NCBI RefSeq assembly: GCF_014174395.1
Contig: NZ_JABEQD010000008.1
Span: 62,001 to 126,000 of the forward strand
Reading direction: 5' to 3'
DNA length: 64,000 nt
DNA from: Gluconacetobacter aggeris
Lineage (GTDB): Bacteria > Pseudomonadota > Alphaproteobacteria > Acetobacterales > Acetobacteraceae
A program made the translations under genes and the position numbers. The notes beneath the pieces are model-generated. The model saw only the letters and a program-made list of their open reading frames with translations, was not told the DNA's origin and searched no databases. Below, in pieces: positions 27,446 to 35,388 of the stretch; the first letter of the stretch is position 1, and every line of letters starts with the position of its first letter.

Positions 27446-28105
27446 ATGACCTATCAATGGGATTTCGGTCCGATCCTTCAATACTGGTCTCTTTTCAGGA
27501 TCGGTCTTGAATATACGTTGGGCTTCACCCTAGCCAGCGCGATCGTCGGCATGGCCGCGGGCCTGCTGCTGACGCTGGCGCGGCGCAGCGGCTGGAAGAT
27601 CCTGTCCATCCCCGCCGGCGCGGTCGTCGAAATCTTCCGCTGCACGCCGGCGCTGGTGCAACTGGTATGGTGCTACTATGCGCTGCCGGTCGTGCTGGGG
27701 CTGAGCCTGTCGCCCGCCACGGCGGCGCTGCTGGCACTGTCGCTGTACGGCGCGGCGTTCTACAGCGAAATCTTTCGCGCGGGACTGGATTCGATCGACC
27801 GCGGCCAGTGGGACGCCGCCGCCGCGCTGGGCATGACGCCCTTCACGATGATGCGCCGGATCATCATGCCGCAGGCCCTGCGGCGCATGACCGCCCCGCT
27901 CGTCAGCCAGGTGGTGCTGCAATTGAAGAACACGTCGCTGATCTCGGTCGTGACCGTTCCCGACCTTGTCTATCAGGGGCAGATGGTCGCCTCCGCCACC
28001 TACAAGCCGCTGGAGGTCTATACCACGATCGCCATCATCTATTTCCTGATCCTGTTTCCGATGACGCAGGGCGCGCGGCTGCTGGAGCGTCGGCGTCATG
28101 GCTAG
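27446..28105 (+). CDS. Amino acid ABC transporter permease (HisMQ type)
   Basis: A 219-residue inner-membrane permease. GLEYTLGFTLASAIVGMAAGLLLTLAR is the typical first helix pair, EIFRCTPALVQLVWCYYALP is the family block with the R-x-TP-x-LVQ motif, and the EAA loop is QWDAAAALGMTPFTMMRRIIMPQALRRM. Only one permease is present, so the channel is probably a homodimer. Its end overlaps the ATPase gene by 8 bases. Confidence 0.92.
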   Translation: MTYQWDFGPILQYWSLFRIGLEYTLGFTLASAIVGMAAGLLLTLARRSGWKILSIPAGAVVEIFRCTPALVQLVWCYYALPVVLGLSLSPATAALLALSLYGAAFYSEIFRAGLDSIDRGQWDAAAALGMTPFTMMRRIIMPQALRRMTAPLVSQVVLQLKNTSLISVVTVPDLVYQGQMVASATYKPLEVYTTIAIIYFLILFPMTQGARLLERRRHG

Positions 28106-28871
28106 GGCACCGCTGATGATCGACATCGTGAACCTGTCCAAGCGTTTCGGCAGGCGCGAGGTGCTCAAGGATATCTCGCTGGGGGTGCCGAAGGGCAATG
28201 TGCTTGCCCTGATCGGCCCCAGCGGATCGGGAAAATCCACGCTGCTCCGCTGCGTCAATCTTCTCGAAACCCCCGATTCCGGGTCGGTCACGATCGACAG
28301 CCATACGATGCGCTTCGGTGCCACGGCGTCGCGCCACCGTACGAATTCCATGGCGGCGTTCCGTGCGGAAGCCGGCATGGTGTTCCAGTCCTTCAACCTG
28401 TTTCCGCACCTGACGGTCCTGGAAAACGTGATGTCCGGCCCGCGTTTCGTGCGGGGCCAGTCGCGCGACGCGGCCGAGCGGATCGCCCGGCCGCTGCTGG
28501 AGCGCATGGGGATGGAGAGTTTTGCCGACACCATGCCCGAACGCCTTTCCGGCGGCCAGAAGCAGCGCGTGGCGATTGCCCGCGCCCTGGCGATGGAACC
28601 GAAGGTCATGCTGTTCGACGAGGCGACATCCGCGCTCGACCCGCAGCGCGTGGCCGAGATCCTGAGCGTGATGCGCGACCTGGCGCAGGCGGGCATGACC
28701 CAGATCGTGGTCACGCATGAAATGTCCTATGCGCGGGACGTGGCCGATACCGTCGTCTTCATGGCGGATGGATATATCGTGGAATCGGGCCCGGCGCGGC
28801 AGGTCATCGAGGACCCGCGGGAAGAACGGACCCGGACATTCCTCAAACATTTCCATATGGGAAAAGCCTGA
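28098..28871 (+). CDS. Amino acid ABC transporter ATP-binding protein
   Basis: A 257-residue ATPase of the polar amino acid uptake family. Walker A is GPSGSGKST, Q-loop FQSFNLFPHLTVLENV, signature LSGGQKQRVAIARAL, Walker B VMLFDEATSALDP and the switch His in VVTHEMSYARDVAD. The stop overlaps the next start by one base (TGATG). Confidence 0.95.
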   Translation: MARAPLMIDIVNLSKRFGRREVLKDISLGVPKGNVLALIGPSGSGKSTLLRCVNLLETPDSGSVTIDSHTMRFGATASRHRTNSMAAFRAEAGMVFQSFNLFPHLTVLENVMSGPRFVRGQSRDAAERIARPLLERMGMESFADTMPERLSGGQKQRVAIARALAMEPKVMLFDEATSALDPQRVAEILSVMRDLAQAGMTQIVVTHEMSYARDVADTVVFMADGYIVESGPARQVIEDPREERTRTFLKHFHMGKA

Positions 28872-30166
28872 TGGACGCCACGTCTTCTCCGCCGGCGCAG
28901 GGTGCGCGGACCGTCGTCATCGGGGCGGGGGTCGTGGGCGTGACGATCGCGCTGCGCCTGCGCCGCCTGGGGCATGACGTCACCCTTCTGTCCTCCGACG
29001 CACCCGGATCGGACAATGCGACGAGCTATGGCAATGCCGGATGGCTGAGCCCGGGGTCCGTCGTACCGATTTCCATGCCCGGCATGTGGAAGAAGGTACC
29101 CGGCTACCTGCTGGATGCCCATGGTCCGTTGCGCCTGCGTCCGTCGTCGCTGCCGCATATCTGGCTGTGGCTGCTGCGCTTCGTCGCCTGTGGCGCCACC
29201 CGCGCCCGCGCCCGCGCCATTGCGTCGGCCCTGCGGCCGTTCCTGGCCGATGCGGCGGACCGGCATGCCGCCCTGGCGGCGGAAGCGGGTGTTCCCGAAC
29301 TGATCCAGCGCAGGGGACTGCTGATCGTCTATCCGGACAAGGCCGCCTATGAGGCCGATGCGTTCGGCTGGCAGCTCCGGCGCGAAAACGGCGTGCGGTG
29401 GAATATGCTCGACCGCGCGGCGCTGGAAGCGGCGTGTCCCGGCCTGAGCCCCCGATACGGTTTTGCGGCGCAATTGCCCGATGGCGCCCATTGCGCCGAC
29501 CCGGGGGGCTATGTGGCGGCCCTGGCCACGCTGGCGCGCGCGCAGGGCGCGCGCTTCGCCGACGGCCATGTCGATGGCTTCGTGATCGAGGGCGGGCAGG
29601 TGCGCGGCGTGCGCATGGCGGGCCAGGTCGTGGCCTGCGACAGCGTCATCGTCGCCGCCGGGATGGGCGCGCGCGCGCTGGGCGGGATGCTGGGAGATTC
29701 CGTGCCGCTGGTGAGCGAGCGCGGCTATCATGTCCAGGTTCCCGACCTGGCGGACGAACCGCCCGTTCCGGTCATGATGTCGGACCTCAAATTCGGCATC
29801 ACCCCGATGAAGGGGGGGATGCGCGCCGCCGGGCAGGTGGAATTCGCGCCGGAGGGAGCGGCGCCGGACTGGCGGAGGGCCCGTATCCTGCTGGATTGCC
29901 TGCGCGAGGGCCTGCCCCTGGTCAAGATTGGGGGCTTTTCCACGGTCCGGCACTGGATGGGCAATCGGCCGTCGACACCGGACTGCCTACCTGTCATCGG
30001 CCCCTCGCCCTCGACGCGGGGCGTGTTCTATGCCACGGGCCATGGGCATCTGGGGCTGGTCAGCGCCCCCTGGACCGCGGAGCTGATCGGACGGATGGTC
30101 GGCGGCGATAGCGTCCCCGAGGCCGCGCCCTACGACCCCGCCCGGTTCCTCCGGTTCCGTCTCTGA
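28871..30166 (+). CDS. DadA-like FAD-dependent D-amino acid dehydrogenase
   Basis: A 431-residue FAD oxidoreductase of the DAO fold. TVVIGAGVVGVTIALRLRRLGHDVTLLSSD is the ADP-binding beta-alpha-beta unit, SYGNAGWLSPGSVVP is the DadA-type flavin block, and the C-terminal MGNRPSTPDCLPVIGPSPSTRGVFYATGHGHLGLV closes the FAD site. The family oxidises D-amino acids to imino acids that hydrolyse to keto acids and ammonia. In this operon the substrate is likely brought in by the ABC transporter, and the imine could be cleared by the RidA protein. Confidence 0.88.
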   Translation: MDATSSPPAQGARTVVIGAGVVGVTIALRLRRLGHDVTLLSSDAPGSDNATSYGNAGWLSPGSVVPISMPGMWKKVPGYLLDAHGPLRLRPSSLPHIWLWLLRFVACGATRARARAIASALRPFLADAADRHAALAAEAGVPELIQRRGLLIVYPDKAAYEADAFGWQLRRENGVRWNMLDRAALEAACPGLSPRYGFAAQLPDGAHCADPGGYVAALATLARAQGARFADGHVDGFVIEGGQVRGVRMAGQVVACDSVIVAAGMGARALGGMLGDSVPLVSERGYHVQVPDLADEPPVPVMMSDLKFGITPMKGGMRAAGQVEFAPEGAAPDWRRARILLDCLREGLPLVKIGGFSTVRHWMGNRPSTPDCLPVIGPSPSTRGVFYATGHGHLGLVSAPWTAELIGRMVGGDSVPEAAPYDPARFLRFRL

Positions 30167-30173
30167 ACGCGGC

Positions 30174-31571
30174 ATGAACGCGATCGCGCCCGAATCACCG
30201 GCTGCTGAGAGCCTTTCCGCCATCCGGCAGGGCGCGCTGATGGCGATCCTGCTCTCGGTCCTGCTGGCGGTTCTCGATTACGCGGTCGCCAATATCGCCC
30301 TTCCGACGATCGGGGCGGATCTCCACGCCTCCGCTTCGGTCTCGATCTGGGTCGTCAACGCCTATCAGCTCGTCAATTGCATGCTGCTTCTGCCGCTTGC
30401 GGCCTTCGCCGAACGGATCGGCGCGAAGAAGGTCTGCCTGGGCGGCCTGGCGGTGCTGATGGCGGGATCATTGCTCTGCGCGCTTTCGCACCATATCGCG
30501 ACCCTCGCCTTCGCGCGCGGCGTGCAGGGGGCGGGCGGTGCCGCGATCATGGCGGTCAATACCGCGCTCATCCGGATGGTCTGCCCCCCTGCCCGTCTCG
30601 GACATTGTCTCGCGCTCAATTCGCTGACCACGGCGCTGAGCGTGGCGCTGGGCCCTTCCGTCGCGGCGGCGATCCTCTATTGCACCGGTTCGTGGCGCTG
30701 GCTGTTCCTGTTCAACCTGCCGGCCGGCGCGCTGGTGTTCGCCTTGTGCAAGGCGCGCCTGCCCGCCACGCCGCCACTCCAGCGCATGATCGACCCGCTG
30801 TCGATCGTCCTGAACATGGCGGCCTTCTGCCTCATCCTGACCGGCAGCGATTTCGTGGCCCGTAACGAATGGGCATCGGGCGGGACGATCCTGGTCCTGC
30901 TGGGGGCGGTGGCGGGCGGGCTGCTGCTGATTCGCCAGAAAGAGCATGCCTCTCCCCTCCTGCCGGTCGACCTGCTGGCGCGCCCCGCTTTCTCGGTCGG
31001 CGTCATGACCTGTTTCCTGGGCTATACGGCGGCGAATTTCTTCATGATCTCGATCCCGTTCTCCCTGACCGGCCTGTTCGGCCGCTCGCCGGTCGCAACA
31101 GGGCTGCTGATCACGGCATGGCCGGGCGCGATGGTGCTGACGGGGCCGCTTGTCGCCCGGCTCTCGGATCGGATTCCGGCGGGCACGCTGTCTTCGCTGG
31201 GGCTGGCGATCAATGGCTTCGGTTTCCTGATGGTCCGGATGACGCCGCTCGATGCCGGCGGTTTCGATATCATGTGGCGCTTCGCGCTGGCGGGCATGGG
31301 GTTCGCCATGTTCGTCTCGCCCAACAACCGCGCCATCGTGCTGGCCGCACCGCATGATCGCAACGCCAGTGCCAGCGGCATGATCGCGCTTGCGCGCATC
31401 ATGGGACAGACCTGCGGCGCGACGCTGGTGGCCATGATCATGGCCCGGGTGGCAGACCGGCCGACGCTGCTATGCCTGGACTACGCGGCTGCCGTTGCCT
31501 GGTCGGCAGCCTTGCTGAGCCTGAGCCGCAAGATGAAAAGGAGGTTGCCGTGCTCCTTCCCCGCCGCCTGA
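30174..31571 (+). CDS. MFS transporter, DHA2 (14-helix drug:H+ antiporter) family
   Basis: A 465-residue major facilitator. LAVLDYAVANIALPTIGADLHAS is the DHA2 helix 1 motif, WVVNAYQLVNCMLLLPLAAFAERIGAKK contains motif A (AERIGAKK), and ALGPSVAAAIL is the antiporter motif C. It could export a toxic intermediate or product of the pathway. It begins 7 bases after the DadA-like gene and its end overlaps the LysR gene by 22 bases. Confidence 0.88.
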   Translation: MNAIAPESPAAESLSAIRQGALMAILLSVLLAVLDYAVANIALPTIGADLHASASVSIWVVNAYQLVNCMLLLPLAAFAERIGAKKVCLGGLAVLMAGSLLCALSHHIATLAFARGVQGAGGAAIMAVNTALIRMVCPPARLGHCLALNSLTTALSVALGPSVAAAILYCTGSWRWLFLFNLPAGALVFALCKARLPATPPLQRMIDPLSIVLNMAAFCLILTGSDFVARNEWASGGTILVLLGAVAGGLLLIRQKEHASPLLPVDLLARPAFSVGVMTCFLGYTAANFFMISIPFSLTGLFGRSPVATGLLITAWPGAMVLTGPLVARLSDRIPAGTLSSLGLAINGFGFLMVRMTPLDAGGFDIMWRFALAGMGFAMFVSPNNRAIVLAAPHDRNASASGMIALARIMGQTCGATLVAMIMARVADRPTLLCLDYAAAVAWSAALLSLSRKMKRRLPCSFPAA

Positions 31572-32512
31572 TGCCGTCGGTGCCCGAACTCGTTGCCTTC
31601 GAAGCGGCGGCCCGGCACCAGAATTTCAGCGCCGCCGCCGAGGAGCTGAGCCTCACCCAGGGCGCGATCAGCAAGCAGATCCGAAACATGGAAATGACGC
31701 TGGGCGTTTCGCTGTTCGACAGGCGCCGCAAGCGTCTGATCATGACGCGCCAGGCCAAGTCGATCCTGCCGTCCGTGATTTCGATCCTGGAGCAGATCGC
31801 CGGCACGACCTATCGCGTCCTGTCCGCGGGAGACGGCGAGAACACGCTGAACCTGCATATGTTCTCGACCTTTTCGTCCCGGTGGCTGATCCCCCGCCTG
31901 CCGCGGCTGATCAGGCAATATCCGCAGATCAGGGTCAACATCACCACGGTCTTCGAACCGTTCAGCTTCGACGGGTCCGACTGCGATATCGCGGTACATT
32001 ACGGCGCGCCGGTCTGGCCGGACGGGCAGCTCCATCATCTGTTCGACGAGACGATCGTCCCGGTATGCAGCCCGGCCTTTCGCGACGCGACGAAACTGGA
32101 GACGGCCGAGGATCTTGCACGGGCCAGCCTTATCCAACTGACCACCCGTCCCGCCTTGTGGGATTTCTGGTTCGCACAGGTGAACGTCTCCGGCGCCGCT
32201 TCCTTCAAGGGGCATGTCTTCGACCAGTTCAACGCGACGATCGAGGCGGCGATGGCAGGCTTCGGCGTGGCGCTCGTCCCCACGATCTTCGTGGAACGCG
32301 AGCTGGCCGATGGCACGCTCTGTGTCGTCTCCAACGAGACGATCCGTTCGCGCGGGGCCTATTACGTCGTGACGCCGGTCGAGAAAGCCCATGACCCCGC
32401 CATCTCCGCCTTTATCCGCTGGATCTGCGCGGAAAGCGCCGCCTATGGCGGGCTGGGCGAGGCCGCGCCGGGGACCCTGCATTTCAACGGATATGAAGGA
32501 ACGAGAAATTGA
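31550..32512 (+). CDS. LysR-family transcriptional regulator (GcvA-like)
   Basis: A 320-residue LysR regulator starting at GTG 31550, which has AAGGAGG five bases upstream and lies inside the end of the MFS gene. The helix-turn-helix is FEAAARHQNFSAAAEELSLTQGAISKQIRNME, and the effector domain begins HMFSTFSSRWLIPRLPRLIRQYPQIRV as in GcvA-type proteins. Its position inside the operon rather than divergent from it is unusual for LysR genes and implies autoregulation. The candidate T-N11-A sites at 25367-25422 may be its targets. Confidence 0.9.
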   Translation: MLLPRRLMPSVPELVAFEAAARHQNFSAAAEELSLTQGAISKQIRNMEMTLGVSLFDRRRKRLIMTRQAKSILPSVISILEQIAGTTYRVLSAGDGENTLNLHMFSTFSSRWLIPRLPRLIRQYPQIRVNITTVFEPFSFDGSDCDIAVHYGAPVWPDGQLHHLFDETIVPVCSPAFRDATKLETAEDLARASLIQLTTRPALWDFWFAQVNVSGAASFKGHVFDQFNATIEAAMAGFGVALVPTIFVERELADGTLCVVSNETIRSRGAYYVVTPVEKAHDPAISAFIRWICAESAAYGGLGEAAPGTLHFNGYEGTRN

Positions 32513-32862
32513 GCGACATTCTCTACGTCGATACGAATCATCGCCGATCCCGCGCCGTCGTGGCGAATGGCGTGGTTTACGTGGCCGGCCATACCGCCGC
32601 CGACCGCAGCCAGGACGCCGCCGGCCAGACACGCCAGATCCTCGCCGCGATCGACCAGATCCTGGCCGAAGCCGGAAGCGGCAAGGACCGGTTGCTGAGC
32701 GTCACGATCTGGCTGGCCTCGATGGACGATTTCAAGGCCATGAACGAGGTCTACGATTCCTGGATCGTTCCCGGCCGGGCCCCGGCGCGCTGCTGCGGCG
32801 AGGTCAAGCTCGCGCTGCCCGACATCCGCGTTGAAATCATCGCCACCGCGCTGGCCGGCTGA
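32509..32862 (+). CDS. RidA/YjgF-family enamine/imine deaminase
   Basis: A 117-residue Rid protein that hydrolyses reactive enamines or imines released by PLP and FAD amino acid enzymes. It starts at TTG 32509 overlapping the LysR stop (TTGA), with AAGGA upstream. VVYVAGHTAADRSQDAAGQTRQIL and the C-terminal GRAPARCCGEVKLALPDIRVEI are family blocks; the Arg that binds the carboxylate is present in APARCC. Last gene of the operon, immediately useful for the DadA-like dehydrogenase. Confidence 0.9.
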   Translation: MSDILYVDTNHRRSRAVVANGVVYVAGHTAADRSQDAAGQTRQILAAIDQILAEAGSGKDRLLSVTIWLASMDDFKAMNEVYDSWIVPGRAPARCCGEVKLALPDIRVEIIATALAG

Positions 32863-32882
32863 CAGGCGCCCCCGCCGCGGCA

Positions 32883-34016
32883 TCACCCGGATCGGGAGGC
32901 ATCGTCTTTCGAGAAAAGCGGGTGGCTGCCGGGGTCGGAGGCCGAAGGAATCCAGCGGCCGAGCCAGCGCGCGAGGCCCGGCCCGGTGAACAGGACCAGC
33001 ACGAAACGCACCGTCTGCATCGCCATCACGAAGGACATATCCACCCCAGGCGTGGTGGAGGCGATGATGGCGATCGTATCCTCGCCGCCCGGGCTGCAGG
33101 ACAGCCAGGCGGAAAGCGGGTCCGTCTGGCCGCACAGGACCAGCAGCCACGCCACCGCGCCCGACGCCGCGATGACCAGCAGGGTCGACAGCACGACCCA
33201 GGGCGACGCGCGCAGGGCATGGCGCACGATCCCGGGCGTGAAGCGCAGGCCGATCCCCCACCCCAGCGCCGCATAGGCCGGAACGCGGACCCATCCGGGC
33301 AGGGCGATCGTCAGCAGGCCCGTATCCTGCAACGCCGCGCAGACGACCAGCGGTACCATCAGCGCACCCGCGGGAATACGCCATTTCCGGGCAAGGAACG
33401 ACGACGCGGCAATGGTCAGTAGCGTTTCGGCGATCGCGTCGGCGTCTCCGCCGGTCGCGGGCGCCGGCAGCGGGGCCGGCATCGCCGGAGCCGCGGCGAA
33501 AAACCGCGTGACCGCCGCGGCACTGCCCGAGACGAAGATCACGCGCAGATATTGCATGAAGGCGACAAGCCGCATATCGGCGCCGTAACTGGCGGACATG
33601 ATCGTCATCGGGGTCGCGGCACCCGGCGACGACCCCCATAACGCCGTCGTCCCCGGCAGGACGCCGGTCCGCGCGAGGGCGAAACCTGCGGCGGCGCTGA
33701 CCAGCACGACGGCCAGGACCCCGGCGAAAAAGACCGGCCCCCTGTCGAGGATGCTGGCCAGGACGGACAAGGGCAGGCTGGTGGCGATCAGGCAGCCGAT
33801 CACCCCCAGCGCCAGCGGAAAGATCGGGCCGGAAAAGCGCAATTCCTGGCCGGTGACACCGGCGACGATGGCACAGATCATCGGGCCCAGCAGCGCCGAT
33901 GCCGGCAGGCCGGCGCGGCGCAACAGTTCGGCCAGCACCATCGACCCCGCGACCAGGGCCACCCAGCGCGGCAGCAGCCTGCGCATGGCCATGGAGCCCG
34001 AACCGACGTCAGACAT
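32883..34016 (-). CDS. AbrB-family membrane transporter (ammonia monooxygenase-like name is misleading)
   Basis: A 377-residue protein with about ten hydrophobic helices and two similar halves. Half one has LLGPMICAIVAGVTGQ and WGSSPGAATPMTIMSASYGAD; half two has CSPGGEDTIAIIASTTPGVDMSFVMAMQTVRFVLVL. The twin SPGG/A-x(n)-A-x-GAD blocks are diagnostic of the AbrB (PF05145) family, putative carriers. ATG at 34016 overlaps the end of the upstream MFS fragment by 8 bases. Confidence 0.82.
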   Translation of the reverse strand: MSDVGSGSMAMRRLLPRWVALVAGSMVLAELLRRAGLPASALLGPMICAIVAGVTGQELRFSGPIFPLALGVIGCLIATSLPLSVLASILDRGPVFFAGVLAVVLVSAAAGFALARTGVLPGTTALWGSSPGAATPMTIMSASYGADMRLVAFMQYLRVIFVSGSAAAVTRFFAAAPAMPAPLPAPATGGDADAIAETLLTIAASSFLARKWRIPAGALMVPLVVCAALQDTGLLTIALPGWVRVPAYAALGWGIGLRFTPGIVRHALRASPWVVLSTLLVIAASGAVAWLLVLCGQTDPLSAWLSCSPGGEDTIAIIASTTPGVDMSFVMAMQTVRFVLVLFTGPGLARWLGRWIPSASDPGSHPLFSKDDASRSG

Positions 34017-34458
34017 GCAACGCCGCCTGTTCCGGCGCGGGGGCCGCCATGCGCCGGGCCGGGTGCCGCTCCGCCGCCAGCCAGCCGGCCCCCGCGGTCG
34101 CGACCAGAAGCGCCCCGGCAACGTACAGCCCGCTGGCCAGCGCGGACCCGGTCGCGGCCAGCAGCCATGTCACGGTCGCCTGCGACGTGCCGCCCACCAG
34201 CATGACCGTCATATTGTGGACCGTCGCCAGCACCGTGGTCCGCGACCCCGGCTCGAACACCTCGGCGACGACCGTGCTGTAGGCGCCGAAAAACAGGCCG
34301 CAGAAAACTGCCAGGCTGAACTGCGTGATCAGCAGCCGCCCGACCGAAGGCTCGGCGTGCCACACGGGCTGGTCGGTCGTGGACAGGTAATGGGCCTTTG
34401 GAAAATAGCCTCGGAACAAGGCGAAAATATCCGGATGGCCCATGATGACAATCGTCAT
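34009..34458 (-). pseudogene. C-terminal remnant of a MHS-type MFS transporter
   Basis: A frame of about 150 codons opening with MTIVIMGHPDIFALF and continuing LLITQFSLAVFCGLFFGAYSTVVAEVFEPGSRTTVLATVHN and LVGGTSQATVTWLLAATGSALA. These match the last four helices of metabolite:H+ symporters of the ProP/ShiA type. The first eight helices are absent: the frame abuts the truncated flavin monooxygenase with an ATGA overlap. It looks like the far side of a deletion; a working transporter is not expected. Confidence 0.75.
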
Positions 34459-35348
34459 GATACCGGCTCCACGCGGGCAGGTACGACCGGATCGCCATAG
34501 AAGAGCGTGATGCCGGCCAGTATCCTCAGGTCCTGGCGACGGCGGCCGTGTCGCTCCAGCGCCGCACGCAATTTCTCGGAATAGGCCTGCGCTTCCGCCA
34601 GGGAGCGCGGCAGGGCGTAGATCACCTCCGCATTGCGTCCGGCCAGTTCGATACCGGCGTCGCTCGCCCCCGCCTGTACGAGGATGGGCCGGCCCTGGGG
34701 GCTGCGCGGCACATCGAGCGGACCACGCACGCGAAAATGCGGCCCCTCGTGATTCAGGACATGGAGGCCGGCCGGGTCGAGAAAGCGCGCCCCCTCCTTG
34801 TCGCCGAGCAGCGCATCGGCACTCCATGAATCCCACAATCCCTTGACGACTTCGGCGAATTCGAGCGCCCGGTCATATCGGGTGTCATAGTCGGGATGGC
34901 TGTCGCGGCCGAAATTGCGTGCCTCGGCGTCGGACCATGACGTGACGATGTTCCAGCCGGCGCGGCCGCCACTGATCCGGTCCAGCGAGGCATATTTCCG
35001 CGCGATGTGGAATGGCTCGTTATAGGTGGTGGAGGCCGTCGCCACCAGGCCGATCCGCTCGGTCACCGCCGACAGCGCGGAGAGAAGCGTCAGCGGTTCG
35101 AGATCGGCGACCTGCGAGGACTGGCCGATGGTGCCGGGCGGCGCATCGGTGACCCGCACACCGATGCCGTCTGCAAGAAAAAGCATGTCAAAACAGCTTT
35201 CCTCCGCCAGGCGGGCGACCTTGGCAAAATGCCGGAAGCTGGTACTGCCGCCAGGGTCGGCAGCCGAATGTCGCCATCCGGCCGCGTGATAACCCAGGTA
35301 CCGGATCGAAAGACCGAGGGACATGGTCTTCTGGGGTGCGTTCACCAA
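34455..35348 (-). pseudogene. Truncated flavin-dependent monooxygenase (NtaA/SnaA/DszA type LLM)
   Basis: A 297-residue frame from TTG 35348 (AGGAGAGG upstream). It has the family N-terminus LGLSIRYLGYHAAGWRHSAADP, then FLADGIGVRV, LEPLTLLSALSAVTERIGLVATASTTYNEPFHIARKYASLD and GRAGWNIVTSWSDAEARNFGRD. Full-length relatives are about 430-450 residues; this one stops after RILAGITLFYGD with a tail PVVPARVEPVS that does not look like the family. About 140 C-terminal residues are therefore lost. The stop overlaps the start of the MFS remnant, marking a deletion scar. Confidence 0.75.
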
Positions 35349-35388
35349 GGCGGCCTCTCCTGGTCATGGGGACAATTCCCGGATCGGG

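Noticed and set aside
34455-34458. Interpretation of the monooxygenase and transporter frames as a normal coupled operon
   Set aside because: Both products are far shorter than their families and lack opposite ends, which fits a deletion better than a genuine pair.
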